From Desulfovibrio sp. OttesenSCG-928-C06 (GTDB lineage Bacteria; Desulfobacterota; Desulfovibrionia; Desulfovibrionales; Desulfovibrionaceae), in assembly GCA_030267065.1 (NCBI GenBank), contig JAJDJF010000003.1, positions 1-61,769 of the forward strand: 61,769 bases of DNA. The letters are read 5' to 3'. The position numbers and the translations under genes were made by a program. How positions within the stretch are numbered: position 1 is the stretch's first letter; each line of letters opens with the position of its first letter. Positions 8,614 to 17,234 of the stretch are shown here, piece by piece. The notes below the pieces were generated by a model, which saw nothing but the letters and a program-made list of their open reading frames with translations, had not been told where the DNA came from and made no database searches.

Positions 8614-10998
8614 GGTTGAACTCCTTTGTTCTGTTTGTAATGTTTGAGAAATAACTGCCCGCGCTTGTGGCAACGCGGCATTTGTGCCGCTGTCAGCCAC
8701 CGCGCTGCGGGACGGGGTAAAGAAACGGAGCCTGAGCGCGTTACTGACCACGCTGACCGAGCTCAAGCTCATGGCCGCCGCCGCGATCATCGGGTTGAGG
8801 GTCAGGCCCCAGGCCAGATAAAATACCCCGGCTGCCACCGGAATGCCCACCACGTTATAGAAAAACGCCCAGAACAGGTTCTGCCGGATATTGCGCATTA
8901 CCGCCTTGCTAAGCTGAATGGCGGTAACAGCATCCAGCAGGTCGCTTTTCATCAGCACTACATCGGCTGATTCCATGGCTATGTCCGTACCCGCGCCAAT
9001 GGCAATGCCCACGTCCGCCCGGGCCAGAGCCGGGGCATCGTTGATGCCGTCGCCCACCATCGCGACCTTGCGCCCCTGCTCTTGCAGGGCGCGCACCTCG
9101 CGTTCCTTGTCCTGCGGCAACACCTCGGCTCGCACATGCGGGATACCAGCTTCTCGCTGCACGGCGGCTGCCGTTTTTGCATTGTCGCCGGTCAGCATGA
9201 TCACGTCCACGCCCATGCCCAGCAGTTCGGAAACAGCCTGACGGCTGGTGGGCTTGATGACGTCCGCAACCGCGATGATGCCGAGCAAATCCTTACCGCG
9301 CGTAAAATATAGGGCAGTCTTGCCTTCTTCTGCCAGCGCATCGGCCTTGGCGGAAAAGCCGCCCGTCTCCACGCCTTCGGCCTGCATCATTCTGGCGTTT
9401 CCGGCCAGATGGCGCACGCCGTCAATGCTTCCGGCAATGCCCTGCCCCGGAATCTGCGCGAAATCCGTAACCTTTGCGAGCGCAAGAGCGCGCGATTCCG
9501 CTTCGCGCACTATTGCCGCGCCCAGCGGATGCTCGGAGAGCTTTTCCAGCGAGGCGGCAACGGAAAGCAGCGTGTCGCCGTCAATCCCCGTAGCGGCAAC
9601 AATATCAGTAACAACAGGCCTGCCCTCGGTAACGGTGCCGGTCTTGTCCAGCACTACTGTATCCACGGCCTGCGCGGTTTCAATGGCCTCGGCGGACTTG
9701 AGCAGAATACCGTTGACCGCGCCGCGCCCGGTGCCGACCATGATGGCTGTTGGAGTTGCCAGCCCCAGCGCGCAGGGACAGGATATGACCAGCACTGAAA
9801 TGCCGATGGACAGCGCAAATTCCAGCTCATACCCAAGCAACAGCCACACAGCCGTGGCTGCCAGCGCGATAACGATAACAACCGGGACAAAAATACCGCT
9901 TATTTTATCTGCCAACCGGGCAATCGGGGCTTTGCTGGAAGTGGCTTCGTCCACCAGCCGCACAATCTGGGCCAGAGTTGTATCATCGCCCACACGGGTG
10001 GCCCGCATCAGAAAATGCCCGGAAGTATTGATAGTAGCGCCAGTTACAGAATCCCCGGCAGCCTTCTCCAGCGGCAGACTCTCTCCGGTAATGGCTGATT
10101 CATCCAGAAAACCGTTGCCCTCGGTAATCACGCCGTCCACGGGCACGCTCTCCCCGGCTTTGACCACCAGAATATCCCCGGTGGCAACTTCTTCCAGCGG
10201 AACAGTTTTTTCAACTCCATCACGCAGCAGAGTGGCGGTTTTTGGGGCCAAATCCATAAGTTTGGCAATGGCGTCCGAGGTCTTGCCCTTGGCTCTGGCC
10301 TCAAAAAACTTGCCCAGCGTGATCAGGGTAAGAATCATGGCCGCTGATTCAAAATAGAGGTTCATGGCAAAGTGGTGGACTGTGTCCAGATCCCCCTGCC
10401 CAAGCGCAAAAGCCATCCGGTAAATGGCATAAATGCCGAAAACAGCCGCCGCGCCGGAACCGATGGCAATAAGCGAATCCATGTTCGGCGAGCCGGAAAA
10501 CAGGGTTTTGAAGCCAATCCGGTAGAACTTGAAGTTCACAAAAATGACCGGCACAGTCAGCAGGAATTGGGTAAAAGCAAAGGCCAGCGCGTTTTCCGCG
10601 CCCAGAAGAAAGGCTGGCAGCGGCAATCCGGCCATGTGCCCCATTGAGATATAGAACAGCGGAATGGTGAACAGCAGCGAAACCAGCAGGCGGCGCTTCA
10701 TTTCCATAAGTTCCTGCGCCATTGGGTCAGGCCCGCTGCTCGCGTAGTCAGCGTTGCCAGCGCCGGGGGCGCTTTTGCCTCTGGGCGCGTGCAGGGATGC
10801 GCCGTAACCGGCCTTGACCACCGCCGCAGCGATATCAGACGCCGAAATAGCGCCAGGCTCAAAGGCAACCGTCATGTTGTTCTTGAGCAGGTTCACGTTC
10901 ACGTCACCCACGCCGTCCAAAGCGGATACTGTCTTCAGCACCCGGCTGGAACAGGCCGAGCAGGTCATGCCGGTAATATCGAAAAGTTCTTTTTGCAT
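8404..10998 (-). CDS. copA: Copper-exporting P1B-type ATPase with fused C-terminal CopZ-like domain
   Basis: Inner-membrane Cu(I) efflux pump, 864 residues from the start at 10998 (GAGG 5 nt upstream). In order: an N-terminal heavy-metal domain with GMTCSACSS (Cys13/16), transmembrane helices, the actuator TGES, the ion-site CPC at about 407-409, the phosphorylation DKTGT at about 451, the HP motif SEHPLG at about 490, and the hinge GDGINDAPALA. A normal CopA would end near NALRLRFFTP. Here about 33 linker residues lead in frame into a second heavy-metal domain with GMNCGHCT. The linker's codons include a perfect Shine-Dalgarno and ATG, so the fusion looks like loss of a stop codon between copA and copZ. 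A Cys-rich HxlR regulator is divergent. Confidence 0.93.
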   Translation of the reverse strand: MQKELFDITGMTCSACSSRVLKTVSALDGVGDVNVNLLKNNMTVAFEPGAISASDIAAAVVKAGYGASLHAPRGKSAPGAGNADYASSGPDPMAQELMEMKRRLLVSLLFTIPLFYISMGHMAGLPLPAFLLGAENALAFAFTQFLLTVPVIFVNFKFYRIGFKTLFSGSPNMDSLIAIGSGAAAVFGIYAIYRMAFALGQGDLDTVHHFAMNLYFESAAMILTLITLGKFFEARAKGKTSDAIAKLMDLAPKTATLLRDGVEKTVPLEEVATGDILVVKAGESVPVDGVITEGNGFLDESAITGESLPLEKAAGDSVTGATINTSGHFLMRATRVGDDTTLAQIVRLVDEATSSKAPIARLADKISGIFVPVVIVIALAATAVWLLLGYELEFALSIGISVLVISCPCALGLATPTAIMVGTGRGAVNGILLKSAEAIETAQAVDTVVLDKTGTVTEGRPVVTDIVAATGIDGDTLLSVAASLEKLSEHPLGAAIVREAESRALALAKVTDFAQIPGQGIAGSIDGVRHLAGNARMMQAEGVETGGFSAKADALAEEGKTALYFTRGKDLLGIIAVADVIKPTSRQAVSELLGMGVDVIMLTGDNAKTAAAVQREAGIPHVRAEVLPQDKEREVRALQEQGRKVAMVGDGINDAPALARADVGIAIGAGTDIAMESADVVLMKSDLLDAVTAIQLSKAVMRNIRQNLFWAFFYNVVGIPVAAGVFYLAWGLTLNPMIAAAAMSLSSVSVVSNALRLRFFTPSRSAVADSGTNAALPQARAVISQTLQTEQRSSTMKKVISIEGMNCGHCTGAVEKALKAVDGVTGVSVDLASKSATVEAADSVSNETLKNVVVEAGFQVVGIQ

Positions 10999-11197
10999 AT
11001 GTGCCTCTGCTGGCGAAACGCCTTTCATTCTATGCGGCTGCAAACAGGCGGAATGTCGCACTCCATCAATCTGCGGCCTGCTTGCACCGGATAGCCAAAA
11101 CGGATGTTGGCGTCATGTGATTGCCAGTGCAAGCCTGTATTCATGTTTGCCCTTTCTGCTGATTGTAACTATAAATATTCCTGGAGCAAGAATGCAC

Positions 11198-11220
11198 TTT
11201 TTTGGTATATAGTACCCAAA
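11198..11220. promoter_or_regulatory. Candidate HxlR operator in the copA-hxlR divergent spacer
   Basis: The interrupted palindrome TTTTTGGTA / TACCCAAAA has a 5-bp centre and lies 10 bp before the regulator start, overlapping its ribosome-binding region. Its position suggests autoregulation, and perhaps control of copA. Confidence 0.35.
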
Positions 11221-11230
11221 AGGATACCAC

Positions 11231-11683
11231 ATGAGCAAAACTGACACCACGCCGTCCTGCTGTTCACGCCCCAAAACGTGCTGTGCCGCCAAAACTGGCG
11301 GAACTGGCGGAGCTGGCGGAGCTGGCGAAACACACTGTCCAGTAGAGGCTACCATCAGCCTGATTGGAGGCAAGTATAAAACTTTGATTCTTTGGCAGCT
11401 GATGGGCGGCACGCTGCGCTTTTCCCAGCTACGCAAGGAAGTGCCGCACGCGACCCCAAAAATGCTGACCCAGCAACTGCGCGAACTGGAATCCGATGGG
11501 CTGGTGCTGCGCACCGTTTACCCGCAGGTTCCGCCAAAAGTGGAATACTCCCTGACCGACTTTGGGCGCAGCATCCGCCCGGTGCTGGAAGCCATGTACG
11601 GCTGGGGTAGCGGTTACCTGAACCAGCGCGGCCTTGAGGTTAATTGCTCGATGCAGCCACTTGCCCCCGCTCAGCCAGTCTGA
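11231..11683 (+). CDS. HxlR-family transcriptional regulator with Cys-rich N-terminal tail
   Basis: A 150-residue winged-helix regulator. The HxlR domain (about 34-140) starts at the family's typical CPVE cysteine (Cys36) and includes GGKYKTLILWQLMGGTLRFSQL and KMLTQQLRELESDGLV. Unusually, residues 10-18 are CCSRPKTCC, followed by a GGTGGAGGAG linker. Two Cys pairs divergent from a copper pump suggest direct metal or thiol sensing; that is inference. AAAGGA lies before the ATG. Confidence 0.85.
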   Translation: MSKTDTTPSCCSRPKTCCAAKTGGTGGAGGAGETHCPVEATISLIGGKYKTLILWQLMGGTLRFSQLRKEVPHATPKMLTQQLRELESDGLVLRTVYPQVPPKVEYSLTDFGRSIRPVLEAMYGWGSGYLNQRGLEVNCSMQPLAPAQPV

Positions 11684-11888
11684 TGTGAACGGATATAGCT
11701 GACGCACTGCGCCAAACTGCCGCCATTCCTGTTCTGTCGAAACCGGGCCTGTTCTGGTTTAATCTGGCCTAATCTGATTTGACCGGGCCTGACCGGGCCA
11801 GCTCAAACACAAACCAAGCCGCAAAAAGAGCTATTCTTTTACCGGCTTTGCTGCTAGAAAAATTTTCTTGCGGATTAATTTCCGCTTT

Positions 11889-11970
11889 TTCCGAACGGGG
11901 TGCCCCACCTGGGGCTGAGATAACACCCGTTGAACCTGATGCGGTTAGTACCGCCGGAGGGAGTTCGGAA
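11889..11970 (+). ncRNA. TPP riboswitch (THI element)
   Basis: The conserved core is visible: GGGGTGCC...GGGGCTGAGA, then ACCCGTTGAACCTGAT and CGGTTAGTACCGCCGGAGGGA. The closing P1 stem is TTCCGAAC (11889-11896) with GTTCGGAA (11963-11970). It precedes the cytX start by 67 bp. A further imperfect hairpin (about 11973-12020) lies between aptamer and Shine-Dalgarno and could be part of the expression platform. Thiamine pyrophosphate binding should repress the gene. The spacer ahead (11684-11888) has short repeats of GACCGGGCCTG and no gene. Confidence 0.96.
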
Positions 11971-12037
11971 CCACGCGCCGGGGCGTTCCCGGCCGCCTTC
12001 CCGTTCTCTGCCCCGTGCGTACCCGACGGAGGCAATC

Positions 12038-13258
12038 ATGCAAGTCAAAAAAGATTATTCCTGGTTTCCACTCACCCTGCTCTGGTTTGGCGCGTCCATG
12101 TCCGTGGCCGAAATGCAGACCGGAGGATTAATGTCCGCCGCCGGGCTTTCCAGCGGTCTGGCCGCTTTGTTTGGCGGTCACATTCTGGGCGCGCTACTGC
12201 TGGGCCTGATGGGCTATCTCGGCTACAAGGAACGCATGCCATCCATCATGTGCACGCGCATTTCCTTTGGGCGGCGCGGATCATGGGTGCTTTCCATGGC
12301 CAACGTGCTGCAACTTGTGGGCTGGACAGCCGCAATGATTCAGCTCAACTCGCAAACCCTTGGCGGCATTACCCGCATACTCTGGGATTTTGAATCCGCA
12401 AAGCTGGCAGTTCTGGCTTTGGCCTGCCTTGTAGCGCTCTGGACGTTCTGGGAGACACAGGGCAAGCACTCCGGCAATGCTTTTGCGGTTATCCTGCTGG
12501 CCTGCCTCGGGCTTTTGACCACCTGGCTGCTCTGGCAACAGGCCGGGCAAGTCAATCTGGAGTCAATCCCCGCTCCGGCCGAACCAATAAGCTTTGGCGC
12601 GGCTTTTGAGCTATCGCTGGTCATGCCGTTAAGCTGGTTCCCGCTGGTTGCAGACTACGCTTGCCGCGCCAAAAGCGCCCGTGCGGCCTGCCTTGGGCCA
12701 GCCCTTGGCTATTTTATCGGCAGCGTGTGGATGTACGGCGTGGGCTTTGCCGGGGCGCTCCTGACCGGAGAGTCCAGCCCCACGCCAATGCTGATGGCTG
12801 CGGGACTGGGCGTGGCGGCTTTGAGCGTCCTTGTCTTCTCCACTGTTGTCACTACCTTTCTGGACGTTTACTCGGCTGTTGCTTCGGCCCGCAACATCGC
12901 CCCCAAACTGCCGGAACGCCCGGCCAGCTTCGTGGTGGTGCTGATAGGCGGCTGCGCGGCCATGTTCTGGAGCAGCGATGTCTATGTGGATTTTCTGCAC
13001 TGCATCGGCGCAGTCTTTGCGCCACTGAGCGCCATCCTGTTCAGCGACTACTTTTTGCTGCGCCGTGACGAGCGCGAGAAGGCGGCATCCATTCCCGGCC
13101 TGGTCTCGCTCGTCTGCGGCATAGCTTCTTACTGGACTTTCTCGTATATTGGCACACCCATTGGTCCGACCCTGAGCTGCCTGCTGTTCACGCTGGTCAT
13201 ACACGCCATACTGCGCCTGTTGCAAAAAAGAAGCGCGGTTGCCGTCACCGGTGCCTGA
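12038..13258 (+). CDS. cytX: NCS1-family hydroxymethylpyrimidine/thiamine-precursor permease
   Basis: A 406-residue inner-membrane transporter with about 12 hydrophobic segments. It resembles the CytX branch of the NCS1 nucleobase transporters (MSVAEMQTGG near the N-terminus, DYACRAKS and FLDVYSAVASARN in later loops). Control by the TPP riboswitch immediately upstream makes a thiamine pyrimidine precursor the likely substrate. CGGAGG lies 6 nt before the ATG at 12038. No other thiamine gene follows. Confidence 0.88.
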   Translation: MQVKKDYSWFPLTLLWFGASMSVAEMQTGGLMSAAGLSSGLAALFGGHILGALLLGLMGYLGYKERMPSIMCTRISFGRRGSWVLSMANVLQLVGWTAAMIQLNSQTLGGITRILWDFESAKLAVLALACLVALWTFWETQGKHSGNAFAVILLACLGLLTTWLLWQQAGQVNLESIPAPAEPISFGAAFELSLVMPLSWFPLVADYACRAKSARAACLGPALGYFIGSVWMYGVGFAGALLTGESSPTPMLMAAGLGVAALSVLVFSTVVTTFLDVYSAVASARNIAPKLPERPASFVVVLIGGCAAMFWSSDVYVDFLHCIGAVFAPLSAILFSDYFLLRRDEREKAASIPGLVSLVCGIASYWTFSYIGTPIGPTLSCLLFTLVIHAILRLLQKRSAVAVTGA

Positions 13259-13300
13259 GACTGCCATAGAGCAAATTAGCCTTGAAAAAGTTATTGCTTT

Positions 13301-13374
13301 GGGGGTTCTCTAAAAAGGTGAATTGGGATTTGACGCAGTCCAGATGGCAAAAGACGCTTTTTAGAGATACCCCC
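13301..13374. repeat. Imperfect inverted repeat between cytX and yqaA-like gene
   Basis: GGGGGTTCTCTAAAAA (13301-13316) pairs with TTTTTAGAGATACCCCC (13358-13374) with a single bulge. The 41-nt loop contains TTGACGCAGTCCAGATGGCA, which recurs with one change inside the prophage at 41289-41308. It could be a chromosomal palindromic repeat or a terminator for cytX. Confidence 0.5.
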
Positions 13375-13442
13375 TGGTGGACATCCGGCCTTGAACGCGC
13401 CCGGAATACTGTCCCCGTAGGACACGTTGCAGGATATAGAAA

Positions 13443-13880
13443 ATGATGTTCACTAGCGCCCTGCTCGGTTTGTTCTTATCCGCTTTTGTAGCGGCCACCC
13501 TGCTCCCAGCACAGTCAGAACTGGCACTGGCTGGTCTTTTGATTGGCGGCATGGAGCCGGTCTGGTTGTTTGTAGCTGTGGCAACCCTTGGCAATGTTCT
13601 GGGTTCTTGCGTGAACTGGTTGCTGGGACGTTTTTTTAACCACTTTCAGGATCGCAGCTGGTTCCCGATAAAAAGAAACCGCCTCCAGAAGGCGGAATTA
13701 TGGTATCGCAAATACGGTCGCTGGACCCTGCTATTAAGCTGGGCACCGGTTATAGGAGATCCGCTAACCCTTGTGGCCGGTCTGCTGCGCGAACCGTTCG
13801 GTTTCTTTGTTTTGATTGTTTTCATCGCCAAGCTGGCCCGTTACATCGTAGTAGCCGCAACAGCCCTGCAGCTGGCTTAA
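13443..13880 (+). CDS. YqaA/DedA-like small membrane protein
   Basis: A 145-residue inner-membrane protein of the SNARE-associated/VTT superfamily, similar to YqaA. It has hydrophobic segments at about 3-20, 28-60, 92-110 and 120-140 and the family-like G...W...R...LLLSWAPVIGDPLTLVAGLLR signature. Members are linked to membrane homeostasis or lipid flipping; the exact role is unknown. The ribosome site is weak (AGGATA), so the next ATG one codon on is equally possible. Confidence 0.8.
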   Translation: MMFTSALLGLFLSAFVAATLLPAQSELALAGLLIGGMEPVWLFVAVATLGNVLGSCVNWLLGRFFNHFQDRSWFPIKRNRLQKAELWYRKYGRWTLLLSWAPVIGDPLTLVAGLLREPFGFFVLIVFIAKLARYIVVAATALQLA

Positions 13881-13922
13881 CGCTTTTCGTTTACGATTTT
13901 TGCAAAGTAACTAAAACTTATA

Positions 13923-13963
13923 ATAAAACAGGCACCTATGGTTAACATAAGTGCCTGTTTTAT
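13923..13963. terminator. Bidirectional terminator
   Basis: A 13-bp perfect stem (ATAAAACAGGCAC / GTGCCTGTTTTAT) with A- and T-rich flanks lies after the yqaA-like gene and faces the convergent M48 peptidase gene. No gene is seen in 13964-14108. Confidence 0.85.
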
Positions 13964-14108
13964 TTACATACGGACGCGCATTAAAAGATGCATCATGAAC
14001 CCTGAGACCGGCACATCCGCGCCAGAGCTGCCATGCTCGCGCTCTCGTCAAGCCTGACGCTTCATTGTCGGAGCGGTCCCTGCATCCATCAGGGCTGTAT
14101 AAAATTAT

Positions 14109-15125
14109 CTAGTCGTTCTTGTCTTTGTCACCGCCAAATTTGCGCAAGCCTTTGCCCAGACCGGAAAGAGCGCCCTTTGCGGCAGAAGCAGTGGCGCTAG
14201 CGGCAGCACTGGCTGCGGCGGTGGCGGTAGCAGCGGCATTGCTGCCGGTGGATTCGCCGTCGCCGGTCTGTTCCGGCAATTCCGCGCGCTTGGTTTTTCT
14301 GGCCAGAATGTCGTCATAAGCGCCGCTTTCATTGAACTTGATCAGCTCATGCACACGCGAAACAGCCCAGGGGTGAGAGCGCCCGTTGCTCAGGATAATC
14401 TTCTGGATCATGCCCAGTCCGCCGGAGCTGTCTTCCTGAAAATCACGGCTCTGGGCGATAAATTCGTCAAGATTAAGCTCATTGACGTAACGCTGGCTGG
14501 AACCAGCAAGCTTCATGAGCGCCTTGCAGGAAGCAGTGAAGTTCTGACAGGCCAGCAGGCCGCCACGGTCGCAGGAAAGCTCGGCTGCGCGATACCACTC
14601 GTAATAAGCGTAATTCAGCGCGTAAATGGCGGGCTGGGAAAAAGTGCTCAGGCCCGGAACGGTCGAAAGTACGGCGCTCAGCAGGTTCTCTGCCAGAATG
14701 GTTCCCAGAGCCTGATAGATGATGTGCTGGGACTTGATGTGGGCCAGTTCGTGCCCGATTACAAAGCGCAGTTCGTCATCTTCCAGCATGTCCAGCAAGT
14801 AGCTGAATACGCAGATAATGGGCTTGTCCGGACAAGCGGTGTAGGCGTTAAGCTGCGGCGACGAGCTGATGTAAAAAAGCGGCTCGTCCATATCCATTGC
14901 TTCGCAGGCTTCACGCATAATCTTGTAGATGGACGGCATTTGCCGTTCCGTAACCTTCAGGTTGCTGCCCAAAAGCTCCAGCCGGGTAATGCTGTTTTGC
15001 GGCACGGTGCACAGCTCCAGCACTTTGGGGAACAGGGGGATTTTTCTTAATGTCTCCAGCGCCACTTTGTCCGTGGGGTGTTCATACTCGGTAGAATGCA
15101 AATCTTTGATTATAACGCGTTCCAT
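14109..15125 (-). CDS. M48-family zinc metallopeptidase
   Basis: A 338-residue peptidase related to HtpX/Oma1/YggG. The zinc site HELAH is at about residue 125 (RFVIGHELAHIKSQH) and the third-ligand Glu lies in EWYRAAELSCDRGG. No signal peptide or clear transmembrane helix is visible from the chosen start, so it looks cytosolic; a start 34 codons upstream would add a hydrophobic N-terminus but lacks the AAAGGAG seen before 15125. The C-terminal 60 residues are a low-complexity Ala/Ser/Thr segment ending in a Lys/Gly-rich tail. Convergent with the yqaA-like gene. Confidence 0.85.
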   Translation of the reverse strand: MERVIIKDLHSTEYEHPTDKVALETLRKIPLFPKVLELCTVPQNSITRLELLGSNLKVTERQMPSIYKIMREACEAMDMDEPLFYISSSPQLNAYTACPDKPIICVFSYLLDMLEDDELRFVIGHELAHIKSQHIIYQALGTILAENLLSAVLSTVPGLSTFSQPAIYALNYAYYEWYRAAELSCDRGGLLACQNFTASCKALMKLAGSSQRYVNELNLDEFIAQSRDFQEDSSGGLGMIQKIILSNGRSHPWAVSRVHELIKFNESGAYDDILARKTKRAELPEQTGDGESTGSNAAATATAAASAAASATASAAKGALSGLGKGLRKFGGDKDKND

Positions 15126-15400
15126 AAAAAGGCTGCTCCTTTGGTTTATATCGACTGGTTTATATCGGCCCTTGCCGCGCATTATTGCAATCGCTGTCGC
15201 CAAAGCCGCCACGCACAATATAACCAAGCATGGTATTTGAAAAGCCTGAAATTACAGTGGATTTTTTTGGACAGCGCATCACATATTCAATGCCACGGCA
15301 AGAACTGGCGGTGCATAAGCCACCCTGCCAAGAACCCAGACAGCGCAAATAAGAAAAACGGCATATCATCACTGCGAACAGCTCTGATACTAAAAGGAGT

Positions 15401-15442
15401 AAAAAAAGCCGCAATTCCCTATCACAGGACATTGCGGCTTTA
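15401..15442. terminator. Bidirectional hairpin terminator
   Basis: AAAGCCGCAAT pairs with ATTGCGGCTTT around a 15-nt loop, with an A-run before and a T-run after. It stands between the M48 gene and the tRNA remnant. The 15126-15400 spacer has no supported gene. Confidence 0.75.
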
Positions 15443-15458
15443 ATCGTTCAGGCAAAAT

Positions 15459-15488
15459 AAAAAAGACCCGTTGAAAAACGGGTCTTTT
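15459..15488 (-). terminator. Original tRNA-Arg terminator, now separated by the prophage
   Basis: AAAAGACCCG / CGGGTCTTTT form a 10-bp stem flanked by A/T runs, immediately past the tRNA 3'-half remnant on the minus strand. Before integration it would have ended the tRNA-Arg transcript now interrupted at the other junction. Confidence 0.8.
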
Positions 15489-15539
15489 AAAAATTGGCGC
15501 GCTGGCAGGGATTCGAACCCCGGACCTACAGGTTCGTAG
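15488..15539. repeat. attL: 52-bp direct repeat, tRNA-Arg 3' half remnant
   Basis: Identical to 55271-55322, from TAAAAATTGGCGCG to GGTTCGTAG. It covers the tRNA-Arg 3' half from the anticodon loop through the encoded CCA and a few bases beyond. Sequence diverges immediately after the anticodon on this side, so the intact tRNA is at the right end. Confidence 0.95.
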
Positions 15540-15648
15540 AAAGGCTATGCCGTTGTTGATAGACTTGGCTGCATGTTGCCATGCAGATAAAAACGTTGTA
15601 CCTGTAAGAACAATGGCGTTAGATGTGTTCCTCTGTGAATAATAAAAA

Positions 15649-15699
15649 GTTAGCGGATTGATAGCCTGATGACCAAAAAAGTTAGCGGGACGATAGCGG
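15649..15699 (+). repeat. Candidate integrase arm-type sites, left end
   Basis: Two copies of a pattern in which GTTAGCGG is followed 11 nt later by a GATAGC half-site: GTTAGCGGATTGATAGCC at 15649 and GTTAGCGGGACGATAGCG at 15681. The same pattern recurs at the right end (55209). Copy 2 lies within the first codons of the integrase gene, which would couple integrase binding to its own expression. Confidence 0.5.
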
Positions 15700-16934
15700 C
15701 GAGAAGCGGAGCAAAGCGCGTTAAAACACGCTTTGCTGGTGTGTACACCAGACAAATCGAAAACAAACGCACCGGCAAGCCTGACGTTGCCTTTGATATA
15801 TCTTATCGAGATCAAGAAGGCAAACTCCGCTGGCAACTCATAGGCTACGCCAGCGATGGCGTTAACGCGCCTTACGCTAACAAACGGCGCGGAGCCATAC
15901 TTGATGGCATAAGCAAGGGCGAGAAGCCCAAGAGCGCCGCTAAAAAGGTCATGACCTACGCCGAGGCGTGGGAGATATACAAAGAGAAGTGGCTGCCCAC
16001 CCTCTCGCGTCCGGACGAAGAAAAGAACCGTTACCGGCGCTACATTGAAAAGCGCCTTGCCCACCGCCGCATGGACGTTATCACCACTCTGGATCTGGAG
16101 GACTTGAAGGCCGGAATGCTGACCAAGGGTCTTTCCCCCGCCTCGGCGCGGCTGGTGTTGGGCGATATTCGCCGTGTCTACCGCAAGATGGCCCTGTGGG
16201 GGCTCTATGACGGCCCCATCCCTACCAGCGGCATAACGCTGCCCAAGGCTGACAACGCGCGCACGCGCTTCCTGACTTACAAGGAAGCGGACAAGCTGCT
16301 GGCTGCCATCAGGACGCGCAGCAAGACATGGCATGATATCGCCTTTCTTTCGCTGCACACGGGCATGCGCAAAAGCGAAGTCCTTACCCTGCGTGGAGAG
16401 CATCTGGATTTCGGCGCAAAGTCCATTCTGGTCAAGGACTCCAAAAGCGGCAGCCGGGTAGTGCCCATGACGGACGATGTTATCGCGCTGCTCAAGACAA
16501 TCGCCCCGGTCTCGCCCACTGCGCTGGTTTTTACCAGACGCGGCAAGAACGCCCACCTGCCCATCAGCGCCGACGCTGACGAAAGCTTTGTGCGCGCGGT
16601 TGCCGACTGCGAGTTGAACAAAAAAGTCACCGACCGCCGACACAAGGTCGTTTTCCATACCTTGCGCCATACCTACTGTTCGTGGCTGGCCATGGCTGGA
16701 GTGCCTCTCTACACAATCGGCGAGTTGGTGGGACATTCTTCCACCCAGATTACCCGGCGCTACAGCCACCTTTGCCCGAACACCAAGCAGGAAGCCGCCT
16801 CGCTGATTGGCGAGTTGCTTACGCGCTCCAGAGAGGCGGAAGCCAAAAAAGCCGCCACCGCTACGCATGCAGGTGGGGATACTACTCCTGATCATCAGTC
16901 TTCTTCCTCCGGGACTCAAGATACTTCCGGATAG
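15669..16934 (+). CDS. int: Tyrosine recombinase (phage integrase)
   Basis: A 421-residue integrase that recombines attP with the tRNA-Arg attB. The N-terminal half holds an arm-binding/SAM-like core region (about 90-200). The catalytic set is complete: Arg234 (HTGMRKSEVL), Lys near 258, His330 and Arg333 (HTLRHTYCSW), His356 (GHSSTQ) and the nucleophile Tyr365 (RRYSHL). The C-terminal 45 residues are a Thr/Ser/Gly-rich tail. Its 3' end overlaps a convergent HTH gene by 53 bp, so the two messages are antisense there. It sits 130 bp inside attL, the usual position. Confidence 0.95.
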   Translation: MTKKVSGTIAARSGAKRVKTRFAGVYTRQIENKRTGKPDVAFDISYRDQEGKLRWQLIGYASDGVNAPYANKRRGAILDGISKGEKPKSAAKKVMTYAEAWEIYKEKWLPTLSRPDEEKNRYRRYIEKRLAHRRMDVITTLDLEDLKAGMLTKGLSPASARLVLGDIRRVYRKMALWGLYDGPIPTSGITLPKADNARTRFLTYKEADKLLAAIRTRSKTWHDIAFLSLHTGMRKSEVLTLRGEHLDFGAKSILVKDSKSGSRVVPMTDDVIALLKTIAPVSPTALVFTRRGKNAHLPISADADESFVRAVADCELNKKVTDRRHKVVFHTLRHTYCSWLAMAGVPLYTIGELVGHSSTQITRRYSHLCPNTKQEAASLIGELLTRSREAEAKKAATATHAGGDTTPDHQSSSSGTQDTSG

Positions 16935-17190
16935 CGGCCTGACTGTACAGCACGTTAGAGCCGTCCTTGATGTAAGCCGGCCCCTCGCCCTCGATGCGGC
17001 GCTTGCGCAAAGAGTTCGCATTGAGCGGATACAGTTTGCTCACTTCGTCTGTGGTCAGATATTCCTTGCGCTTCAGCATTTCCAGTTCCAACACTTCGAC
17101 TGGCATCTTGGCTGTGGGAAGCTCGCCGATGATAGACGACATTACTTCCTTGAGCTGCTCGCGCGTTGTGACAATTACGGTTTCGCTCAT
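16882..17190 (-). CDS. HTH DNA-binding protein, possible excisionase
   Basis: 102 residues. The C-terminal half has a MerR/AlpA-like winged helix (EYLTTDEVSKLYPLNANSLRKRRIEGEGPAYIKDGSNVLYSQAAIRKYLES), the fold used by many excisionases and terminase-type DNA binders. The N-terminal 45 residues look like a helical extension. It is convergent with and overlaps the end of int, consistent with a directionality factor, but function is inferred from position only. Confidence 0.7.
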   Translation of the reverse strand: MSETVIVTTREQLKEVMSSIIGELPTAKMPVEVLELEMLKRKEYLTTDEVSKLYPLNANSLRKRRIEGEGPAYIKDGSNVLYSQAAIRKYLESRRKKTDDQE

Positions 17191-17234
17191 GACTCCTCCG
17201 CCTCTATTTCGTTACTTTTATCCACGGGTGATAA

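Noticed and set aside
12281..13267. Minus-strand frames across the pyrimidine transporter
   Set aside because: Shadows of cytX, which has a TPP riboswitch and proper start on the plus strand.
15390..17021. 543-codon minus-strand frame over the integrase and attL
   Set aside because: Antisense to the integrase with complete catalytic residues; no motifs or ribosome site of its own.
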